A stretch of 64,000 nucleotides of DNA, from the NCBI RefSeq assembly GCF_024437735.1, contig NZ_JANFQO010000028.1, positions 1-64,000 of the forward strand, in the 5' to 3' direction. The position numbers were made by a program, and so were the translations under genes. Below are positions 61,061 to 64,000 of the stretch, one piece after another. The notes under the pieces are model-generated. The model made no database searches. It was not told where the DNA came from and worked only from the letters and a program-made list of their open reading frames with translations. Position 1 is the stretch's first letter. Each line of letters opens with the position of its first letter. The DNA is from Tahibacter harae. GTDB lineage: Bacteria > Pseudomonadota > Gammaproteobacteria > Xanthomonadales > Rhodanobacteraceae.

Positions 61061-62692
61061 TCAGCCGAGGCTGCGTGCCGTGTTGATGACGTTGATGCCG
61101 TTGAAGCGCGCCGTGGACGAGCCGTGCGAGACCGCCGAGACCTGGCCCGGCTGGCCCTTGCCGTCGAAGAACGAGCCGCCCATGCGGTAGTCGCTCTTGT
61201 CGCAGACGGCGGTGCAGGCGTTCCAGAACTCCGGCGTGCGGATCTGGTAGGCCACGTCCTCGATCATCTCGGTGACCTTGCCGTTCTTGATTTCATAAAA
61301 CAGCTGGCCGCCGAACTGGGCGTTGTAGCGCTGCTGGTCGATGGAGAAGGAACCGTCGCCGATGATGTAGATGCCGTTCTCGATGTCCTTGATCATGTCG
61401 GCCGGGCTGAGCTTGTCTTCGCCCGGGGCCAGCGACACATTGGCCATGCGCTGGAACTGCACACTGGACCAGGAATCGGCGTAGCAGCAGCCCTGCGATT
61501 CCTTCAGGCCCAGGATATGCGCCTGGTCGCGGATGACCTGGTAGTTGACCAGCTTGCCCTTGCTGACCAGATCCCAGCGCTGGGTCTTGACGCCTTCGTC
61601 GTCGTAGCCGACCGCGCCCAGCGAGGTGGGCTGGATCTTGTCGGCGAACAGGGTGACCTTTTCGCTGCCGTACTGGAACTTTTCCTTCCACTTGTCCAGC
61701 GTGGCGAAGCTGGTGCCGGCGTAGTTGGCCTCGTAGCCGAGCACGCGGTCCAGTTCCAGCGGATGGCCGACGGATTCGTGGATGGTCAGCCACAGGTGCG
61801 AGGGATCGAGCATCAGGTCGTACTTGCCCGGCTTGACCGAGCGCGCCTTGAGCTTTTCCTTGGCCTGTCTGGCCGCGGCGACCGCGTCCTCGACCATGTC
61901 GTAGGAATTGCCGTAGACCACCGCGCCGCCGGGCAGGGTGACCTTGTCGGCCGCCTTGGGCGTGAGGTATTCAAAGCCCATGCCGCGCGGATCGGAAAGG
62001 CCCTGGCGGATGCGGAACTTGCCGCTTTCCTTGTCCACCGCCGTGACCGTCATCGGCGCCCAGATGCGGTGCACGTCCTGGTCGATGTAGGAACCGTCGG
62101 TGGAGGCGAAATACTTCTGTTCGTTGACCAGGAACAGGGTGGAATTGATGAAGCTGGCGCCGGCCTTCATCGCCGCGGCGTTGACGGCCAGCAGCAGGTC
62201 GACCTTGTCCTTGATCGGCACGGCCATCGAGTTTTTTTCGATCGGCGTCTTCCAGCTCACCTCGCCCACGCCCTTGACCGGGGCCAGTTCCACCGGCTTG
62301 GCCTGCAGGCGGGAATTGGCCTTGGCGATGGTGACGGCCTGGCGCGCGGCCTTGGCCACGCCGGCGGTGGTGGTATCGCTGGTGGCGGCGAAGCCCCAGG
62401 TGCCGTTGGCGATGACGCGGATGCCCACGCCGGAGGATTCGGTGTTGACCACGTTCTCGACGCGGTCTTCGCGCGTGACCACGAACTGGCGCAGGTAGCG
62501 GCCTATGCGCACGTCGCAGTAGGTGGCGCCGTCGGCCTTGGCGGCTTCCAGCGCGGCGTCGGCCAGGCGCTTCTTGGTCGCCACATCGACCGTGGTCAGC
62601 AGTTCTTCGGCGGCGATGGCGCGGCCGTAAACGGGCAGCAGCAGGGCACCAAGACCGGCACCGGCGAACTGCAGAAAATCGCGTCTGTCCAT
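61061..62692 (-). CDS. tldD: Tat-exported TldD-family metalloprotease
   Basis: A 543-residue TldD homologue. The HExxxH zinc motif is HESVGH at residues 305-310, followed by PLELDRVLGYEANYAGTSFA as in the family. A later SFSIDQQRYNAQFGGQLFYE block and the C-terminal MGGSFFDGKGQPGQ complete the fold. Unlike the cytoplasmic enzyme, it starts with a twin-arginine signal (MDRRDFLQFAGAGLGALLLP, cleavage near AIAAE). ATG 62692 opens exactly at that signal; a longer frame upstream is spurious. It is co-transcribed with the TldE-type gene. The role is probably maturation or degradation of peptides, here possibly in the periplasm. Confidence 0.9.
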   Translation of the reverse strand: MDRRDFLQFAGAGLGALLLPVYGRAIAAEELLTTVDVATKKRLADAALEAAKADGATYCDVRIGRYLRQFVVTREDRVENVVNTESSGVGIRVIANGTWGFAATSDTTTAGVAKAARQAVTIAKANSRLQAKPVELAPVKGVGEVSWKTPIEKNSMAVPIKDKVDLLLAVNAAAMKAGASFINSTLFLVNEQKYFASTDGSYIDQDVHRIWAPMTVTAVDKESGKFRIRQGLSDPRGMGFEYLTPKAADKVTLPGGAVVYGNSYDMVEDAVAAARQAKEKLKARSVKPGKYDLMLDPSHLWLTIHESVGHPLELDRVLGYEANYAGTSFATLDKWKEKFQYGSEKVTLFADKIQPTSLGAVGYDDEGVKTQRWDLVSKGKLVNYQVIRDQAHILGLKESQGCCYADSWSSVQFQRMANVSLAPGEDKLSPADMIKDIENGIYIIGDGSFSIDQQRYNAQFGGQLFYEIKNGKVTEMIEDVAYQIRTPEFWNACTAVCDKSDYRMGGSFFDGKGQPGQVSAVSHGSSTARFNGINVINTARSLG

Positions 62693-62791
62693 ACTCACTC
62701 TCCCAAGGGCGCTAACGGTTTGGCGGCGGCCTGCGGCGGACCAGGAGCTGCGCAGAGGCCGGGGGCGTCCGATCTTGGGACAGTGCGCGGG

Positions 62792-62809
62792 CTTCGTCAC
62801 GTGACGAAG
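62792..62809. promoter_or_regulatory. 18-bp perfect palindrome upstream of tldD
   Basis: CTTCGTCACGTGACGAAG is a perfect inverted repeat 100 bases upstream of the tldD start codon, in the region where its promoter should be. Perfect 9+9 palindromes of this sort are typical dimeric-repressor sites. The regulator is not identified. Confidence 0.55.
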
Positions 62810-63121
62810 GGCATGGGTGGGCGTGGGCCGAAACGGGCGGATCTTGACCGCCGTGGGGTGTCGGCCTTGCGCCGGAAGGCCGGTGCCGCGCGAGGAAGTG
62901 CCGAGGCGCGGCCTGCCTGGGCAAGGCGAAACGGCGGTGGGTCGGCGGCCGCCGCGCAACTGGGTGCGCACAGGTGCAGGTCAATGCCGCGGCGGCCACG
63001 GGCCCGTCCCCTGTTGCCGAATTTGCCCGTTCGCCCTCGCGGGGCCGGCGGCTATGGATCCAGCCCGGGTCCGGGCGCCGGATCCGGCGGGGCGGCGCGA
63101 GTCTCGCGCCTGCGGCGACAG

Positions 63122-63151
63122 GCCGGGGCGGCGCCGGCGCGCCGCCCCGGC
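63122..63151 (-). terminator. 13-bp perfect hairpin past the TonB-receptor stop
   Basis: GCCGGGGCGGCGC (63122-63134) pairs perfectly with 63139-63151 around a CGGC loop. It begins 5 bases past the stop of the leftward receptor gene. There is no T-run, so it may be a Rho-assisted or stabilising 3' structure. Confidence 0.5.
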
Positions 63152-63156
63152 GTGGC

Positions 63157-64000
63157 TCAGAACTCGAACGACGCGCCGGCGTAGTAGCTGCGTGCGGTGC
63201 CCGGTTCGATCGCGTTGGAGAACACGCGGTTGTAGTACTTGCGGTCGGTCAGGTTGCTGACGCCGGCCAGCAGCCGCACCGAGCGGCTGATCCAGTAGTC
63301 GCCGCTGAGATCCACGAGCGTGTGCTGCGGCACCTTGGCCGGGACGTAGCGGCTCGCGTCGGTCGGGAACGCCGGCAGGTTGGAGTCCTGGAAGTACTGG
63401 CTGGCCGTGCTGACGCAGGACAGCATCACCTTGAAATGGTGATCCTCGCGCCAGTTGAGTCCGGCGCGGGCCAGGTAGCGCGGCGAGAACGCCGGCTTGT
63501 TGCCGAGGTTGGCCGGATTGCGTGTGGAACGGAACTCGGCATCGAGCAGCGCGACGTTGGCGAACACCGAGAAATGCTGCTGTGTCTGCGGATCGCGCGC
63601 GGCGAGGAAGTCGTAGTCGATCTGGCCTTCGAAGCCGCGGTGACGGGTGTCGCCGGTGTTGACGTTGATGGTGTTGTTCGGCGGTGCGCCAGGACCGGCC
63701 GGCTGGCTTTCGATGCGGTCGGTCACGTTCACCTGGAACAGGCTGACATCGTAGAACAGCCCGTTGCGCGGATTGCCGTGCACGCCGGCCTCGAACGAGA
63801 GCACATGGGTCGGGTCGGGATCGTTGATCTGGCCGGCAGCGGTATTGCCGAACGGCGAGCCCACGTCGAAGTAACGCACCGGGCGCCAGCCCTGCGACAC
63901 GTTGAAATAGGTTTCGTTGAGGTGGCCGAAGTCATTGCCGAAACCGATGCCGAACAGCGGCACGTTGTGCGTCACCTTGCGATCGACCAGGTCGCGCGTG
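63157..64000 (-). CDS. TonB-dependent receptor, C-terminal part (runs off the window)
   Basis: About 281 C-terminal residues of an outer-membrane TonB-dependent receptor. The frame is open to the window edge (TRDLVDRKVTHNVPLFG at the edge), so the start and plug domain lie outside. Alternating beta-strand patterns, LSFEAGVHGNPRNGLFYDVS, TRHRGFEGQIDYDFL, the strand HTLVDLSGDYWISRSVRLLA, and NLTDRKYYNRVF lead to the final strand YYAGASFEF. That strand ends in phenylalanine, the signal for BAM-dependent insertion. It resembles Fe(III)-siderophore/dicitrate (FecA-like) receptors; the ligand cannot be told from this part. Confidence 0.88.
   Translation of the reverse strand, partial: TRDLVDRKVTHNVPLFGIGFGNDFGHLNETYFNVSQGWRPVRYFDVGSPFGNTAAGQINDPDPTHVLSFEAGVHGNPRNGLFYDVSLFQVNVTDRIESQPAGPGAPPNNTINVNTGDTRHRGFEGQIDYDFLAARDPQTQQHFSVFANVALLDAEFRSTRNPANLGNKPAFSPRYLARAGLNWREDHHFKVMLSCVSTASQYFQDSNLPAFPTDASRYVPAKVPQHTLVDLSGDYWISRSVRLLAGVSNLTDRKYYNRVFSNAIEPGTARSYYAGASFEF

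Larger units (their letters stand above)
62693..63156. other. 464-bp spacer upstream of tldD, no gene seen
   Basis: The gap between the leftward TonB-receptor and tldD genes holds the receptor's downstream hairpin (63122-63151) and an 18-bp palindrome (62792-62809). It should also contain the tldD promoter. No open frame in it has a recognisable protein or ribosome site. Confidence 0.5.

Overview
This is a 64 kb, very GC-rich chromosomal window. It looks like a free-living gammaproteobacterium of the Xanthomonadales/Lysobacterales, probably the Rhodanobacteraceae (Tahibacter/Dokdonella-like). That placement is an inference from four things: a large complement of Sec- and Tat-exported hydrolases; a short C-terminal tail of the form F-x-(D/N)-G-F-(E/D/Q) on several exported proteins; dispersed CCCTCTCCCCCAAG palindromes; and a moxR/DUF58/BatA/DUF4175/tldD gene set. 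No rRNA, tRNA, CRISPR array, integrase, transposase or phage gene was recognised.

Layout. 0.4-9 kb: a secreted zinc metalloprotease (minus), a membrane-anchored double-AAA+ ClpB-like protein whose C-terminus resembles release factor 2 without its GGQ domain, a lipoprotein M19 dipeptidase, and a MerR/TipAS regulator. 9-14.6 kb: an isolated elongation factor G paralogue and a beta-propeller/Y_Y_Y diguanylate cyclase. 14.8-22.5 kb: an amino-sugar catabolic locus, best read as N-acetylgalactosamine use. A class I aldolase and an amidohydrolase run leftward; an AgaS-like isomerase/deaminase, two PfkB kinases and a Tat-exported GH109-type glycosidase run rightward; a DeoR-family regulator follows. 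22.5-27.1 kb: two tandem paralogues of unknown function, then a B12-binding radical SAM protein.

27.3-45.6 kb is a secretome-rich stretch. It holds a four-domain AA10 lytic polysaccharide monooxygenase, a second AA10 gene broken by a one-base frameshift, a trypsin-fold protease, a PsiF-repeat protein, a secreted amidohydrolase, an OmpA-like protein with a delta-60-like partner, a lipase-like alpha/beta hydrolase, a subclass B3 metallo-beta-lactamase divergent from an AraC regulator, an SDR, a MarR-GNAT fusion with a clear upstream palindrome, and an FG-GAP protein.

45.9-50.2 kb: a GreA/GreB-family factor, a MAPEG protein and a Tat-exported phospholipase C. 50.3-59.2 kb: a leftward module of MoxR ATPase, DUF58, BatA-like, DUF4175-like and membrane-anchored genes plus DUF4159, split by about 690 bp of repeat-rich DNA. 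59.7-62.7 kb: a TldD/TldE-type pair whose TldD member carries a Tat signal. The left part of a TonB-dependent receptor runs off the right edge.

Several spacers hold structured DNA: inverted pairs and singles of one palindromic repeat (REPIN-like), two degenerate tandem arrays, long perfect hairpins and an 18-bp perfect palindrome upstream of tldD. All functional calls come from reading motifs by eye. No database search was run.
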